DNA of 64,000 bases. Origin: Clostridia bacterium (GTDB lineage Bacteria > Bacillota > Clostridia > Oscillospirales > Acutalibacteraceae). Position numbers and translations under genes: made by a program. The stretch is from positions 1 to 64,000 of the forward strand of contig JAFTXJ010000004.1 of NCBI GenBank assembly GCA_017461625.1. Reading direction: 5' to 3'. The notes below the pieces were generated by a model, which saw only the letters and a list, made by a program, of their open reading frames with translations, searched no databases and was not told where the DNA came from. Positions 16,827-24,841 of this stretch are shown in pieces (position 1 is the first letter of the stretch; every line of letters starts with the position of its first letter).

Positions 16827-17787
16827 AAGCTTTGAATCCGCAACCATTCCTCATGAAACCACCGCTGAAGACCTTGAGCTCATCAACCGTTTTACTCGCA
16901 AAGAACTTAAAGCAGAGGATGTTTTTACTTTCAGTGTGATTCTTTGTGACAATGAAATTGACCGTGACGGTGAAAGATTTGATAACCTTGCTTTAGAAAA
17001 GCTTAAAGATATGTTTGTGGGCATTACGGGTATTTTTGACCACAATCATTCGGGCAAAAATCAGACAGCAAGAATCTTTAAAACCGAAGTTATTGCAGGC
17101 AGCACCAAAACAACTTCTTATGGCGATGCATACAGATTTCTTAAGGCCAAAGCGTATATGCCACGCACAGAAGGTAATCAAAATCTTATTGCAGAAATTG
17201 ATGCAGGCATCAAAAAAGAAGTCAGTGTCTGTTGCAGTGTAAAGAGCTATATCTGCTCGGTTTGCGGCAACGACATGAGAAGCGAAAAATGCAACCACAT
17301 TAAGGGTATTGAATACTCAGGTAAGATGTGTCACTGCATTTTAAAAGACCCTGCAGATGCTTATGAATGGTCATTTGTAGCAGTACCTGCCCAAGTAGGG
17401 GCAGGGGTTGTAAAAAGTTACCCCAAATCCAGGGTTACAAAAACCTTCAGTGAGCTTTATAAAAGAATTAAAAAAGGCACTGAAATCATTATCAGCCACG
17501 AGCTTTCAAAAGAGCTTGGTGAAAAGCTTGCTTCCCTTGAAAAGGCTGCTGCAGAAGGCGAATCATATCGCAACGAGCTTACAAAAGAAACCGTTAAATA
17601 CGCAGCTCTTGCACTAAAAGGAATTGATATAAAAACGGCTCAGGATATGTGCAAAAGCCTTGATATAGAAAGACTTAAAAAGCTCAGAGATTCATTTTTT
17701 GAAAGAGCAGGAAATGTTATTCCATTAACACCTCAGTTAAAACCCGACACACAAAAACAATCGGATAACAATCAATTTATTTTTTAG
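16819..17787 (+). CDS. Prohead protease with scaffold-like C-terminus
   Basis: A 322-residue protein resembling HK97-type prohead serine proteases that trim the capsid precursor during maturation. Candidate catalytic residues are H75 in GIFDHNHSGK and S136 in KKEVSVCCS, at the usual spacing. An unusual insert follows with a zinc-knuckle pattern: C146, C149, C158 and H160. The EWSFVAVPAQ segment closes the protease fold. Residues from about 215 to 322 are charged and helical, like a fused scaffold. A GAAAGGAGAATC ribosome site precedes ATG 16819. Confidence 0.75.
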   Translation: MDKSFESATIPHETTAEDLELINRFTRKELKAEDVFTFSVILCDNEIDRDGERFDNLALEKLKDMFVGITGIFDHNHSGKNQTARIFKTEVIAGSTKTTSYGDAYRFLKAKAYMPRTEGNQNLIAEIDAGIKKEVSVCCSVKSYICSVCGNDMRSEKCNHIKGIEYSGKMCHCILKDPADAYEWSFVAVPAQVGAGVVKSYPKSRVTKTFSELYKRIKKGTEIIISHELSKELGEKLASLEKAAAEGESYRNELTKETVKYAALALKGIDIKTAQDMCKSLDIERLKKLRDSFFERAGNVIPLTPQLKPDTQKQSDNNQFIF

Positions 17788-17801
17788 AAGGAGATATGAA
17801 T

Positions 17802-18806
17802 ATGTCATTTGATAACATTAAACTTGAAAAAGGAATGTACGGCACAGGCCGTTCTTTTACTCAGACACTTGAGGCACTTGACCCCTCAGAAAACTACAAA
17901 GGCACTTCTCTTGAAGGCCTTGATGCATATCAGCGTCAGCTTAAAAGATTTGATATTAAGGTTTCAGGTGCAGACAGCAGCGTTGTAGGCAAATTTTTCA
18001 GCACAAGCGATGCAGCAGTTCTCTTCCCTGAATATGTTGCAAGAGCTGTACGTTACGGTATGGATGAAGCAAATTTCATCCCCGACATTGTTGCAGCAAC
18101 AACTTCCATTGACTCAATGGATTACCGTGCAATGGACCTTGTGATGAGCAAAGAAAACATGGAAATGCCCGAACACACCGAAGGTGAAACCCTCGCTGAG
18201 GCTGATTTTTCAGTAAGCGACAGAACAATTCGCCTTAAAAAACGAGGCAGATTGATTACAACATCATATGATGTGCTTCGCTTTCAGCGACTTGACATTG
18301 TTGCCGTTGCTCTTAAGCGAATCGGTGCTTACCTTTCACAGACTCTTATGGCTGATGCCGTAAACACACTCATTAACGGTGACGGTAACAATAACGCTGC
18401 CGAATCAACATCTATTCCATCATGCAACTACGATAAGCTTGTTGATTTTTGGAACAGCTTTTCACCATACGAACTTAACACAATCCTCGCCTCACCATCT
18501 GCAGCCGGTACTATTCTTAAGCTCAGTGAATTCAGAGACGGTTCTGCCGGACTTAACTTCCACGGAACCGGAAATATGATTACACCTTTTGGTGCAAAGC
18601 TTATCAAAACATCTGCCCTGGATGACGCTGAATCACTCATCGGTCTTGATAAATCCTGTGCACTTGAGCACATTAAAGTCGGCGACATTGAGACTGATTA
18701 CGGCAAGCTCATTGACCGTCAGCTTCAGCAGATTTCTATTACATCAATTGATGGCTTTGCAAAAATCATTGGTGACGCTTCAAAAGTTCTTACCATAGGA
18801 GGCTAA
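17802..18806 (+). CDS. Major capsid protein (HK97-like fold)
   Basis: A 334-residue capsid protein. Signs are position directly after portal and protease, size, an N-terminal charged arm, the segment FFSTSDAAVLFPEYVARAVR typical of the N-arm to E-loop region, FSVSDRTIRLKKRGRLITTSYD near the E-loop, and a C-terminal A-domain-like region ending in SKVLTIGG. The two AUG candidates are 17796 and 17802; AGAAGGAG at 17786-17793 fits 17802 (eight-base spacing) much better, so I used that. The frame is intact throughout. Confidence 0.85.
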   Translation: MSFDNIKLEKGMYGTGRSFTQTLEALDPSENYKGTSLEGLDAYQRQLKRFDIKVSGADSSVVGKFFSTSDAAVLFPEYVARAVRYGMDEANFIPDIVAATTSIDSMDYRAMDLVMSKENMEMPEHTEGETLAEADFSVSDRTIRLKKRGRLITTSYDVLRFQRLDIVAVALKRIGAYLSQTLMADAVNTLINGDGNNNAAESTSIPSCNYDKLVDFWNSFSPYELNTILASPSAAGTILKLSEFRDGSAGLNFHGTGNMITPFGAKLIKTSALDDAESLIGLDKSCALEHIKVGDIETDYGKLIDRQLQQISITSIDGFAKIIGDASKVLTIGG

Positions 18807-18807
18807 C

Positions 18808-19197
18808 ATGGCTTACGTTTGGGAAGTAACAGAAGCATTGTCACTTTTAACTGACATAACTCAAAATGAAAAAGAAACAAGTGAAACCATCTGCCGACAC
18901 TGCCTTGAAGAAACATTAAATCTGTTGCGACCTGACGCAAATCAATCAGACCCGAGAATTGTTGCAGCAGCTGCGGCAAGAGCATTTTATAACCTTTGCA
19001 TAAAGCGCACATGGCTTCAGGAAGAAAGCAAAATGACCTCGTTTAAAGCAGGAGATCTTAGTGTTTCATACGATTCAGCAAGCGTTCAGGAACAACTGAA
19101 CTCAGCAAAGGAAATTCGTGACAAAGCAATGCTTGAGCTGACACCTTTAATTGCAGATAACGGTTTTTACTTTGGAAAGGTGGATATTTATGACTGA
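18808..19197 (+). CDS. Head-tail connector (gp6-like)
   Basis: A 129-residue mostly helical protein directly after the capsid gene. The helix pattern with IVAAAAARAFYNLC in the middle and a C-terminal helix resembles gp6/gp15-type adaptor rings that sit under the portal. It has a strong ATAGGAGG site seven to thirteen bases before ATG 18808. Assignment is by size, order and weak similarity, not by a diagnostic motif. Confidence 0.6.
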   Translation: MAYVWEVTEALSLLTDITQNEKETSETICRHCLEETLNLLRPDANQSDPRIVAAAAARAFYNLCIKRTWLQEESKMTSFKAGDLSVSYDSASVQEQLNSAKEIRDKAMLELTPLIADNGFYFGKVDIYD

Positions 19198-19534
19198 AAT
19201 CCAGCTTGACACTGTTTTAAAAAAATTCGGCAGAGAAATTTCACTAAAGCAAGATGACGGCTGGAGTTCAGAAATATTTCACGGATTCATTCAGCCGTTA
19301 CGTTACAAAAACAAGATGTACCTTGATGGTGTTTATACTGTTATCGGTTTTGATAATCAAGGTAAATATCTTTATATAGGCCCGGCAAAACACGACCTGA
19401 CAACCTTTGACACAATGAACGGTCATGTTCTCTGTGACGGAACCAAATACACCATTGACCGTGCCGAAAAGGTTTATTGCGGAGAAAAGCCGCTTTATAT
19501 CTGGGCAATTATCAGAGAAATTGTGGAGGGATAA
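19190..19534 (+). CDS. Head-closure-like phage protein
   Basis: A 114-residue beta-rich protein with the segment RYKNKMYLDGVYTVIGFDNQGKY (positions about 33-56) and a terminal KPLYIWAIIREIVEG. In phage maps the third small protein after capsid is usually a head-closure or neck subunit, and the size fits. ATG 19190 is chosen because GGAAAGGTGG precedes it; it overlaps the connector stop by eight bases. Confidence 0.5.
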   Translation: MTEIQLDTVLKKFGREISLKQDDGWSSEIFHGFIQPLRYKNKMYLDGVYTVIGFDNQGKYLYIGPAKHDLTTFDTMNGHVLCDGTKYTIDRAEKVYCGEKPLYIWAIIREIVEG

Positions 19535-19535
19535 T

Positions 19536-20369
19536 ATGGATTCTATTGTAACAATACCTCAAAGAATTGTTGACTGGCTCAATATTCAGCCGGAGCTTAG
19601 TGATGTAACTTTTTTCACTGAGTTTCCGCCGATATTGAAATCTGTTCCTCTTAAAAAGGCAATTGTAGCAGTTGGCATTGAAGAAATGAGCATTGTTGAT
19701 AAATTTGTTGCAAATGACGAAGGGGTTCTTGAAAAGCAAGAGTATTGCCGAACTGCCAACATCAAAACACGATTAAGTATTTGTGTTCCGTATTCTTACG
19801 GAGGCTCCGCTTGCCACGATTATTTTACAAAAATAATTGATGCACTTACTTTTCGCACTGACCTTAACATTGAAGAGTCGGGCTGCAGTGAAATTGAATC
19901 AGACAGAGATACAAGTGCTCTTGTTTGCCACGGGTGGTTTAAAATTGTTGCAGACTTTTGCCCTGCAGAAAGTATTGATGAAAACTTCACTTCTTTTTTA
20001 AGCAAAGATTTTATTTGCTCGAGTCACATTACCAACGATGAAATACACGTAACAAACCAAGATAAAGAATTGTGGAACAACCCCGTTGTAACAGGATTTT
20101 ATACCGGAACCGGTCAGTCAACAACATCAGTTACGCTTGACTTTGTGCCAAAGTTTCTTATGGTTTTTTGCACCGATTTTCCTGTTGCATCGGCTGACTT
20201 TTCCAAGTCGCTGTCTGCATCACATATGGCTGTTGCTTCGGGAGATTTTTCTTCCGCAGGTTTATCCCTTACATCAACAGGATTTAAAATCACCAGATCT
20301 ACAATAAACGGAACTATTTCTTATTTAAACGAACTCGGTTACTCATATTGCTATGTAGCCTTTAAATAG
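19536..20369 (+). CDS. Tail-terminator-like protein with C-terminal beta-rich extension
   Basis: A 277-residue protein. Residues 1 to about 165 have the order and look of a phage minor tail/tail-terminator subunit, with regular alternation of strands and helices around VDWLNIQPEL and CHDYFTKIIDAL. Residues about 185-277 form a separate Ser/Thr/Gly-rich beta module beginning near VVTGFYTGTGQSTTSV and ending YSYCYVAFK, like the small C-terminal domains of phage receptor-binding or decoration proteins. The start ATG 19536 has GTGGAGGG upstream. It is the last gene of the module; a terminator follows and no tape measure, tail tube, baseplate, holin or lysin gene is present. Confidence 0.5.
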   Translation: MDSIVTIPQRIVDWLNIQPELSDVTFFTEFPPILKSVPLKKAIVAVGIEEMSIVDKFVANDEGVLEKQEYCRTANIKTRLSICVPYSYGGSACHDYFTKIIDALTFRTDLNIEESGCSEIESDRDTSALVCHGWFKIVADFCPAESIDENFTSFLSKDFICSSHITNDEIHVTNQDKELWNNPVVTGFYTGTGQSTTSVTLDFVPKFLMVFCTDFPVASADFSKSLSASHMAVASGDFSSAGLSLTSTGFKITRSTINGTISYLNELGYSYCYVAFK

Positions 20370-20372
20370 AAC

Positions 20373-20410
20373 ATCGCCTGCTTTACCGTGTGTAATGCAG
20401 GCGATAATTT
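20373..20410. terminator. Terminator at the end of the phage module
   Basis: ATCGCCTGC (20373-20381) pairs with GCAGGCGAT (20397-20405) over a 15-nt loop, followed by AATTTT. The leftward CPBP-family gene ends at 20410, so it may serve both strands. Confidence 0.65.
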
Positions 20411-21510
20411 TATGGGTTTATATTTTCTTTGAAATCAGCCTCTTTAAGGTTGATGATACTGTCATCACTCTGAGGTTGAACAGGCTGCGAATGTGAACCG
20501 ATGGATTCAAGAATTCTTTTATTATGCATTTCCATAATTTCTTTAACACTCTTCTGAGTCAGATTTTCAATATTGGGGTCAGCTTCACGTGAAAGCTCCT
20601 CCTGATGCAAAGCCTCTAATCTTTGAGCTACCATTTTGTCGTGCTCTTCTTTTTTCTTTTTGTTGCGGACATATTGCTTTTGATAATATACATATGCGGC
20701 AACCATTGAAACAACCTCGGCAATAAAAAGCCTTATCATTGAAGAATATGAGTTAATAAGACTGTTTTGAATAAACAAGCTTCCCCCAAAAAACATAAAG
20801 AAAAAATTGCCGAAAAACGACGGCCAGATATCACCCGTAACTCTTGTGACAAACCCTCTTTTTATTGAGGATACAAACGTATAAACTATATAAAACACAG
20901 CTGTTAAAACAAGAAAGATTATAAGCTTAACTCCGCTTCTTGAAGAATAATTGCCGACAGCAAAATTTTTGACAATCATAACAAGCGGTAATGCAACACT
21001 CAAAGCCGCCTGTGCAATATTGGCATCAAAGAACGGATATTGAGGCCTCATTGAGCGAACAACATAACCCCTGAACGTTAACTCTTGCATCAGAGCCATA
21101 GCTCCGCAACCAACAGCATAGAGCAAAATTTTCATCATTGAAAATTCACCGTCAGAATTTGGCGTAACAAATCCCGGTGCAAGAGACGGTGTTTTAAAAA
21201 CGGCATACACGCCCATCTGACCAACATAAACCAAAGCAATCGGAAGAACAGACATACCTCCGCCCACCATAATCCCACGCAAAATACGTGGCAAGTCAAA
21301 TATTAAACCGATACTTCCTAACGGACGTCTGTTTGCTATGCACACAACACCAACGGTTATTACGCCCAGGCCTGCACCTATAACATTGGTGCCGAACATT
21401 GATAAATCAAACCCAATCAAAGGTGAAAACTCACCAATGGCATAAAATAAAACAATAACAACAAATATACTTAAAATCCTCGGCAAAATCTTACTTTTCG
21501 GATTGGCCAT
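20410..21510 (-). CDS. CPBP/Abi-like membrane protein with altered active site
   Basis: A 366-residue polytopic membrane protein with about eight hydrophobic segments. The signature of CPBP (CAAX protease/bacteriocin-processing) proteins, EExxxR, appears here as QELTFRGYV with Q142 replacing the first glutamate and E143 kept. The usual second motif with a histidine (FxxxH) is not evident in the next membrane segment. It is therefore either an inactive homologue or one with a changed mechanism. A cytoplasmic C-terminal tail of about 100 residues is charged and coiled-coil-like (KKKKEEHDKMVAQRLEAL region). Start ATG 21510 has GGGAGTGAT upstream. It follows an FkbM methyltransferase gene on the same strand by 26 bases. 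Confidence 0.65.
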   Translation of the reverse strand: MANPKSKILPRILSIFVVIVLFYAIGEFSPLIGFDLSMFGTNVIGAGLGVITVGVVCIANRRPLGSIGLIFDLPRILRGIMVGGGMSVLPIALVYVGQMGVYAVFKTPSLAPGFVTPNSDGEFSMMKILLYAVGCGAMALMQELTFRGYVVRSMRPQYPFFDANIAQAALSVALPLVMIVKNFAVGNYSSRSGVKLIIFLVLTAVFYIVYTFVSSIKRGFVTRVTGDIWPSFFGNFFFMFFGGSLFIQNSLINSYSSMIRLFIAEVVSMVAAYVYYQKQYVRNKKKKEEHDKMVAQRLEALHQEELSREADPNIENLTQKSVKEIMEMHNKRILESIGSHSQPVQPQSDDSIINLKEADFKENINP

Positions 21511-21536
21511 TATATCACTCCCGTTAATCTTCCCTC

Positions 21537-22598
21537 TTATTTAACAACCCCATAAAAATTTGATTCCCATGCAGGAATATATCTGTGGTGATAAAAATAA
21601 AATCCGTAATCTTTACAAAAAGAATTAATTTTTAAAGGCAACAAAAACATATCGCTGTTTCTGTGATATGCACACACATAAAGCTTAGGTTTATATTTTA
21701 CAATCATTCCCCTTGCCCCGTCAAGTGCTTTTTCTTCGCTGCCTTCAATATCCATTTTAAGAACAGTGATTTTTTCATCAATTACATTATCAACACTGTT
21801 TGCCTGAACTTCAACATTCCCCGCTGAAGAAAGCTTTGAATTTCTGCCCTTCTTTTTTTCAAAAAGGAGGGTTTCTTTTTTATCCCACGCAGCGAGATTA
21901 TAAATTGAAACATTTTTTTGTTCCTTTGTATTGATAGTGAGCTTTTTAAAGTTTTTTTCATCAGCCTCAAAAGCATAAATCTTTTTGTATTTCCCTTGGC
22001 AGGCATCAATAAATTCTCTTATTGTATCGCCGTCGTAAGCACCCAAATCTACAAATATTTCTTCATCTGAAATTTTCAGAATTTTATCATAAATAAAACG
22101 TTTTTCTTTTTCAGCTTTTAAAAGATATTCAATCTTTCCGCTGACCTTAAAATTTAAAATGTTTATATAATTCTCTCTTGATTCATCATCAGCAAGAAGA
22201 GAATATGCTTTGTTAAACTCTTCGTCGTGTTCCTCTATAAATTCACGGGTAAAAATACTGTCGTCTGCCACAGGAACATCAGGAGCCACTAACGGATGCT
22301 CTTTTGACATTCTGAGAACATTTTCTATGGTTTCATCATCGTGAACAGCAAAGCTCATCACAATAAAAAAGTTATAATACTTTTCACAAACGTCAGAATA
22401 TTTTAAAACCTGCTTGCCTCTGAAAAATTGCCCACGGACAAATTTGTCACTTGCAAAAATGTCGGCAAAGTCCACTCCCATTGACTGAAGTTTATCAATA
22501 ACCATATCGGCACCGTTACCCATACCGTAAATTACAATAGGCAACGGAGTGCTTTTTAAAACGTCCCACACATTTTGTTCAATAATTTTTTCAATCAT
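21537..22598 (-). CDS. FkbM family methyltransferase
   Basis: A 353-residue SAM-dependent methyltransferase of the FkbM type, which O-methylates sugars or polyketides and is common in surface-polysaccharide loci. The SAM-binding motif I is EIFVDLGAYDGDTI (about residues 177-190), followed by FEADEKNFKKL, and VLKMDIEGSEEKALDGA is the family-specific acidic block. Residues 1 to about 100 form an extra N-terminal domain with VIYGMGNGADMVIDKL, a Rossmann-like glycine-rich turn seen in many clostridial members. Start ATG 22598 follows GGGGAG. It could modify glycans made with the rhamnose precursor, but no linkage beyond the window proves it. Confidence 0.85.
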   Translation of the reverse strand: MIEKIIEQNVWDVLKSTPLPIVIYGMGNGADMVIDKLQSMGVDFADIFASDKFVRGQFFRGKQVLKYSDVCEKYYNFFIVMSFAVHDDETIENVLRMSKEHPLVAPDVPVADDSIFTREFIEEHDEEFNKAYSLLADDESRENYINILNFKVSGKIEYLLKAEKEKRFIYDKILKISDEEIFVDLGAYDGDTIREFIDACQGKYKKIYAFEADEKNFKKLTINTKEQKNVSIYNLAAWDKKETLLFEKKKGRNSKLSSAGNVEVQANSVDNVIDEKITVLKMDIEGSEEKALDGARGMIVKYKPKLYVCAYHRNSDMFLLPLKINSFCKDYGFYFYHHRYIPAWESNFYGVVK

Positions 22599-22612
22599 TG
22601 CGTTCTCCCCTG

Positions 22613-22642
22613 TTGATAAATCCTACCTGTATATGTTACAAT
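22613..22642 (+). promoter_or_regulatory. Candidate promoter for glycoside hydrolase/esterase pair
   Basis: TTGATA (22613-22618) and TACAAT (22637-22642), spaced 18 bp, lie 31 bp before ATG 22674. Confidence 0.5.
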
Positions 22643-22673
22643 ATCTAAAACTATTTTTCAAGGTTGTGTTTGT

Positions 22674-24836
22674 ATGACTTTTGATTTTTCAGAATTTAAT
22701 TTAACTTTTGACTCGGAAATTGCCCAAAAAGCTGCAGAGCTTTTTAAGGATGAAATTCTTTCAAGAATTCCTGACTTTAACTTTAACGGCAAATTCGGAT
22801 TTGATTTTAAAACACTTTCTGTTGATGCAAATGAGGATTTTACCATTAAAGTAAGCGAGGATAAAATCACAGTTTCTGCTCACAGGCTCAGAGGATTTAT
22901 TTACGGCTATTCTATGTTTTTAAGAAAGAGCAAAGTTTCAGCCGATAAATTCACACTGACAGAAAACATCAGTGGAGATTATTCTCCAAGCAAAAAAATC
23001 AGAGGTCACCAGCTCGGCTACCGTGACACAAACAACACCTGCGATGCTTGGGATGTCAGCCAATATCGCAGATACCTTCTTGACCTGATGATGTTCGGGC
23101 TTAACACTTTTGAGGGGATTTGTGATAATGAAAAGCCAAACTGCCTTATGAAGCTCAGCATAAAAGATATGTTCACTGAGGTTTCAAAAATCTGTGATGA
23201 GCTTGACATTGATGTTTCGGTGTGGCACCCCACATATACGAAAGAAACTACTGAAGAAGTTAAAGCAAAAATCTATGATTTTTATGGCAAAGCAATGCGT
23301 GTTGATGTTTTGTTTATTCCGGGTGGTGACCCCGGTGATATGATGCCAAAAGATTTCTTCAAAAGATGTGAGCTTATCAAATCCACACTTAATGAAATTC
23401 ACCCCAATGCAAAGCTTTGGATCTCTGCTCAGGCTCCTCACGAATATCCTGACTGGGGCGAAAAATTTGTTGAAGAAATCAATAAAAAACCTGACTTTAT
23501 TGAAGGCATAATCTACGGACCAAACCACGCAATGCCGCTTGAAGATTTGCGTAAATGTGTTCCTGCAAAATATCCTTTAAGATTTTATCCAGATGTAACT
23601 CACTGTGTAAGATGTGAATATCCCGTGCACTTTGACAAAGACGATTGGCATTATGCTTTTGCCTCAGCTTTCAGCCGTGAAAGCGTTAACCCACGTCCGA
23701 CAGAATATCGTCATATTTACAGAACAACTCAAAACTTTGTTGAAGGCAGTGTAACTTATTCTGACGGTATACATGACGACTTTAACAAGGTTATTTGGAG
23801 TGCTCTTGATTTTAATTCCGACTGTGACATTTACGAAATTGCAAAGGATTACGCAAGGGCATACATCCCCACTGTGGATTGTGAAGAATTTGCAGACTGC
23901 ATTTTTATGCTTGAAAAATGCTGGGACGGTGCTCCCGATGAAAGCCCTGTTATTGAAGCTGTTTACAACAAATTCAACACTCTTATAACAGAAGAAAATC
24001 TGAAAAATTACCGATTTTTAATGCACCTTTTCGCCACCGAATGTGATATGCTTATTAAATCAAGATTTGTCTTTGAAAACAAACTTATCAAAAAGGCAAA
24101 GTCTGAAATTGTTGCAAACAACATTCAAAAAGCAAAAGAAATTTTGCAAACCCCATACAGCAAAGAATATCTTGATTTAAGAGAAAAAATCAACTCCCAC
24201 GGCAAGTCTCTTTTTGAGCTTATCGGTATGCAGTTAGATGTTGAAAATTATCACGGTAAGGATTGGGACAGAGGCTGCACCCTTGAAACAATTGACCGAC
24301 CGATAACCGACAGGCTATATCTTCTTAACAAAATAAAAGAAAATACCGACAGAGAATATTTGCTCAAAATAATTGACCCTCACAAGGGTGAAAATTATTT
24401 TTCTTTTGCTTACCACGGTTTTGAAGCCATCGGCAAGCAAGAGGGTGAATTTTATATGGACTTTCAAGGTGACAGACCCGTCAACGACGGCACATTACCA
24501 ATGAGACTTACCAAGGTTTATGACCACTACAACATTAAATTTTCATTTTCCGTTAAAGGAAATAGCGGTTGTAAAATGAGAATTACTTATAAAAACCGTA
24601 ACTTTGACGAAAGCATTAATCAGTTTAAAATTGAGATTAACGGCAAAGCATTTTACTGTGGTAAACCATACGGTGGTGAGGTTGATGAAGAATACAGAAA
24701 ACTTTATCTCACCGAAAATTACACAGCTGTTACCTACTCCGTTCCCGATAATTTTTTTGAAAACGGATATGCTCAGGTTAAAATCACAGAACCTGTTGCA
24801 GGATTTATGATAAGCGAAATATCAATCAAGGAGTGA
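22674..24836 (+). CDS. Putative glycoside hydrolase with TIM-barrel (GH20/GH67-like)
   Basis: A 720-residue protein without signal peptide. Residues 1 to about 100 look like the small alpha/beta domain that precedes the barrel in GH20- and GH67-type enzymes (LRGFIYGYSMFLRK). The barrel begins with KKIRGHQLGYRD and DLMMFGLNTFEGI, continues with DIDVSVWHPTY, VLFIPGGDPGD, LWISAQAPHEYPDW and IIYGPNHAMPL, a run of strand-loop motifs rich in Asp, Glu and Trp. The last about 130 residues are beta-rich (possible carbohydrate-binding or sandwich domain). I cannot assign catalytic residues or a CAZy family with confidence. It is followed five bases later by an SGNH esterase, so a joint action on an acylated glycan is likely. 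Confidence 0.55.
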   Translation: MTFDFSEFNLTFDSEIAQKAAELFKDEILSRIPDFNFNGKFGFDFKTLSVDANEDFTIKVSEDKITVSAHRLRGFIYGYSMFLRKSKVSADKFTLTENISGDYSPSKKIRGHQLGYRDTNNTCDAWDVSQYRRYLLDLMMFGLNTFEGICDNEKPNCLMKLSIKDMFTEVSKICDELDIDVSVWHPTYTKETTEEVKAKIYDFYGKAMRVDVLFIPGGDPGDMMPKDFFKRCELIKSTLNEIHPNAKLWISAQAPHEYPDWGEKFVEEINKKPDFIEGIIYGPNHAMPLEDLRKCVPAKYPLRFYPDVTHCVRCEYPVHFDKDDWHYAFASAFSRESVNPRPTEYRHIYRTTQNFVEGSVTYSDGIHDDFNKVIWSALDFNSDCDIYEIAKDYARAYIPTVDCEEFADCIFMLEKCWDGAPDESPVIEAVYNKFNTLITEENLKNYRFLMHLFATECDMLIKSRFVFENKLIKKAKSEIVANNIQKAKEILQTPYSKEYLDLREKINSHGKSLFELIGMQLDVENYHGKDWDRGCTLETIDRPITDRLYLLNKIKENTDREYLLKIIDPHKGENYFSFAYHGFEAIGKQEGEFYMDFQGDRPVNDGTLPMRLTKVYDHYNIKFSFSVKGNSGCKMRITYKNRNFDESINQFKIEINGKAFYCGKPYGGEVDEEYRKLYLTENYTAVTYSVPDNFFENGYAQVKITEPVAGFMISEISIKE

Positions 24837-24841
24837 AACAT

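Larger units (their letters stand above)
13884..20410 (+). mobile_element. Compact phage head/packaging module without integrase, tail or lysis genes
   Basis: Seven consecutive intact rightward genes (TerS, TerL, portal, protease, capsid, two connector-like) plus a tail-terminator-like gene fill about 6.5 kb between two terminators. No integrase, excisionase, repressor, replication, tail, holin or endolysin gene occurs within or next to it, and flanking genes are host enzymes. No direct repeat that could be att was seen. It may be a prophage relic with open genes, or a domesticated or helper-dependent capsid element. Confidence 0.7.

Noticed and set aside
13884-20410. Complete prophage
   Set aside because: Tail, lysis, integrase, replication and regulator genes are missing and the flanks are host genes, so I describe only a head module.
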